Shown here: in pieces, positions 7,601 to 8,062 of the stretch
How positions within the stretch are numbered: the stretch's first letter is position 1
How the letters are laid out: each line of letters starts with the position of its first letter
Origin: Ktedonobacter sp. 13_1_20CM_4_53_11
GTDB taxonomy: Bacteria; Chloroflexota; Ktedonobacteria; Ktedonobacterales; Ktedonobacteraceae
NCBI GenBank assembly: GCA_001919995.1
Contig: MNIY01000079.1
Location: 1-8,062 of the forward strand
Direction of reading: 5' to 3'
DNA length: 8,062 bases
Notes under the pieces: model-generated
The model's database searches: none
What the model was told of the DNA's origin: nothing
The model's input: only the letters and a program-made list of their open reading frames with translations
Program-made: the position numbers and the translations under genes

Positions 7601-8062
7601 GAACAGCGCCCTCCTGTTCATATGCTCTCGTCCATGCTACTACCCAGCCTCTTGTGTTCGCCTCGTGACTCAATTCCTCGGCCAGTCGTGTTTTCCCAAT
7701 ACCTGCCTCGCCCATCAGGAGTAACACATGTGGATTCCTCATAGACCCGGGCATTGAAGGGGTATTACCTGAAGGTATCACCTCTCCTTCAAGCGAAACC
7801 ATAACGCGCCGCATCGCCTGGAGTTCACGCTCGCGACCAATCAATGGACTCTGATTATAGCGGCCTAACTGGCTTGTGCCAACAAAAGGAGCTACTACAT
7901 GGGCAATGGTTTTCTCTGCGCCTGAAGATTGTTGGGGTATGCGAAACTCAGACGGGGCTTCTCTCTCCTGCGCAGCTTTCTGATTCAGGGCATTCTGTGA
8001 CTGTTCCACCTGTTTCTCGTCCCGTGTCTCAAGGATCTCCTGGACGTCTGTGGGATGTGAGA
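4644..8062 (-). CDS. Large STAND/AAA-family ATPase with TPR tail, N-terminus beyond window
   Basis: This is a signal-transduction ATPase of the MalT/LAL/AfsR-like STAND type. Counting from GTG 8009, a glutamine-rich linker (1-50) precedes SPLIGRERELQAM (54-66). Walker A is GEAGIGKT (100-107), Walker B is LLLVLDD (230-236) with the following LHWTD, sensor-like LLLGTCRD is at 261-268, and GNPFFAEEL is at 324-332. A winged-helix segment with LERRLGRLSSECQTLLGKAAVLGGSFEF (383-410) and FWHPLIVSHLYERL (451-464) follows. From about 512 to 1110 there are many TPR units (for example NLGAVHAVKSENSMALTYMQ), interrupted near 690-760 by a hydrophilic low-complexity insert containing PPVGHPVGH. No LuxR-type DNA-binding helix is seen at the C-terminus. 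The frame stays open from GTG 8009 to the window edge and that GTG has no convincing ribosome-binding site, so the real start, perhaps with an effector domain, is probably outside. TPRs usually bind a protein or ligand that gates the ATPase. The O-methyltransferase follows 45 bp downstream. Confidence 0.88.
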   Translation of the reverse strand, partial: SHPTDVQEILETRDEKQVEQSQNALNQKAAQEREAPSEFRIPQQSSGAEKTIAHVVAPFVGTSQLGRYNQSPLIGRERELQAMRRVMVSLEGEVIPSGNTPSMPGSMRNPHVLLLMGEAGIGKTRLAEELSHEANTRGWVVAWTRAYEQEGAVPYRPWIELLRTLLQHVPTELLISTVNSHANMEAASTEHYAPTLLERLSTLLPELRYISSQNERTYPQLPPEQERLHLWEATAGLLSTLSKTNPLLLVLDDLHWTDGSSRELLAYITRHLQDERILLLGTCRDVELSPGHGLRTLIADLRREQAIVTIAVDPLTQSQIGTLVAHLPQNIVHSIQTQAAGNPFFAEELARMSEAAQAASVQPEVHRQGTPSHKIGSTVEGEHLRVSPGSSLPEGIAAVLERRLGRLSSECQTLLGKAAVLGGSFEFGQLLFMANEHPEDMILDLLEEALRAGLLMEEGTGSRIIYHFWHPLIVSHLYERLSAARCAQLHRRAASALLRAHQGHEGEIAAAITYHLSKGGADPTEVAHYAELAGNQAYSLSAFAEAEQYYIQAIQTITHGKLPLKEGDFEAVLHKADITAPLHVARLLERVCECIEVQGNYEGARRTYECILVLRNQQRTFASEDEWMREAQIQALIWREIGRTWTANGFFDQAYVCYQRGKQAMLEAGVTSGAAWACVHLELGSIRSLQGNYDESTRIALEALEMLEQAMQERNEESGYPPVGHPVGHKREEQPGKLYELSKLNERNVHNRDNYNSFQTRTERAILGAPLEVGRAHELLGVIAANIGQFAEALQQLHEALAIFEQHDLATALAQVYSNLGAVHAVKSENSMALTYMQRSLELAERLGNQPNIAIVTGNLGEMATRSGKLREAEEWFRRSLAMAERINEADQISWCNTALAVTLQDQGDLMGAAECIRRSLSIARSMKSTRNIGGALIALANLRIMQAIIAGKLHHEGTNAENVSSSTVLCTRLLMRAMSTLQRAVVVEGLETELVVEGQLILASIYFLLGDMERAKQETVHTMEEAERYELTRMLARSYRLLGRILAVCGEYTQANAYFDRALQIFRECEFRLDYARALHGYGVTLIERRAPGDVQFGKGLAYLHQARDIFADCHANIDLEWVEHVLANYRSETVRA

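Overview
The window looks like bacterial chromosome, probably a Chloroflexota/Ktedonobacteria-type genome. That guess rests on style: a very large STAND ATPase with a long TPR tail, an IS110-family element inserted in a metabolic gene, and loosely packed genes of mixed function. No rRNA or other phylogenetic marker is present, so the taxonomy is only suggestive.

Left end (1 to about 1471): the right-hand part of an IS110-family insertion sequence. Its DEDD/serine recombinase gene (27-1241, + strand) keeps all visible catalytic residues but has one in-frame TGA at 834-836. Downstream of it, still inside the element, is a gene-free stretch of about 230 bp. It contains a long nested inverted repeat (1282-1394) that would fold into one extended RNA hairpin with an asymmetric internal loop. 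This is a good candidate for the element's guide RNA (bridge RNA/seekRNA). The left end of the element is outside the window.

Middle (about 1472 to 3010): the IS has cut off the 3' end of a thiolase-fold gene (minus strand). The surviving 302 native residues run into 11 IS-encoded residues and a stop. The protein lacks the thiolase nucleophilic cysteine, as in the Ltp2-like aldolase branch. Divergently transcribed from it is an intact DUF35 zinc-ribbon/OB-fold protein, the usual partner of such thiolase-fold enzymes. Two back-to-back sigma-70-like promoters can be read in the intergenic gap. The IS has probably inactivated the catalytic half of this pair and left the partner gene intact.

Right part (3086 to the window end, all minus strand): a probable operon transcribed right to left. 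It contains a very large AAA/STAND-TPR protein (open at the right edge, so its N-terminus is missing), a SAM-dependent O-methyltransferase with a TTG start, and a PHP-family phosphoesterase of the histidinol-phosphatase type. Gaps are 45 and 40 bp, each containing a ribosome-binding site. The ATPase would be the signal-sensing or regulatory member; the substrates of the two enzymes cannot be read from the sequence.
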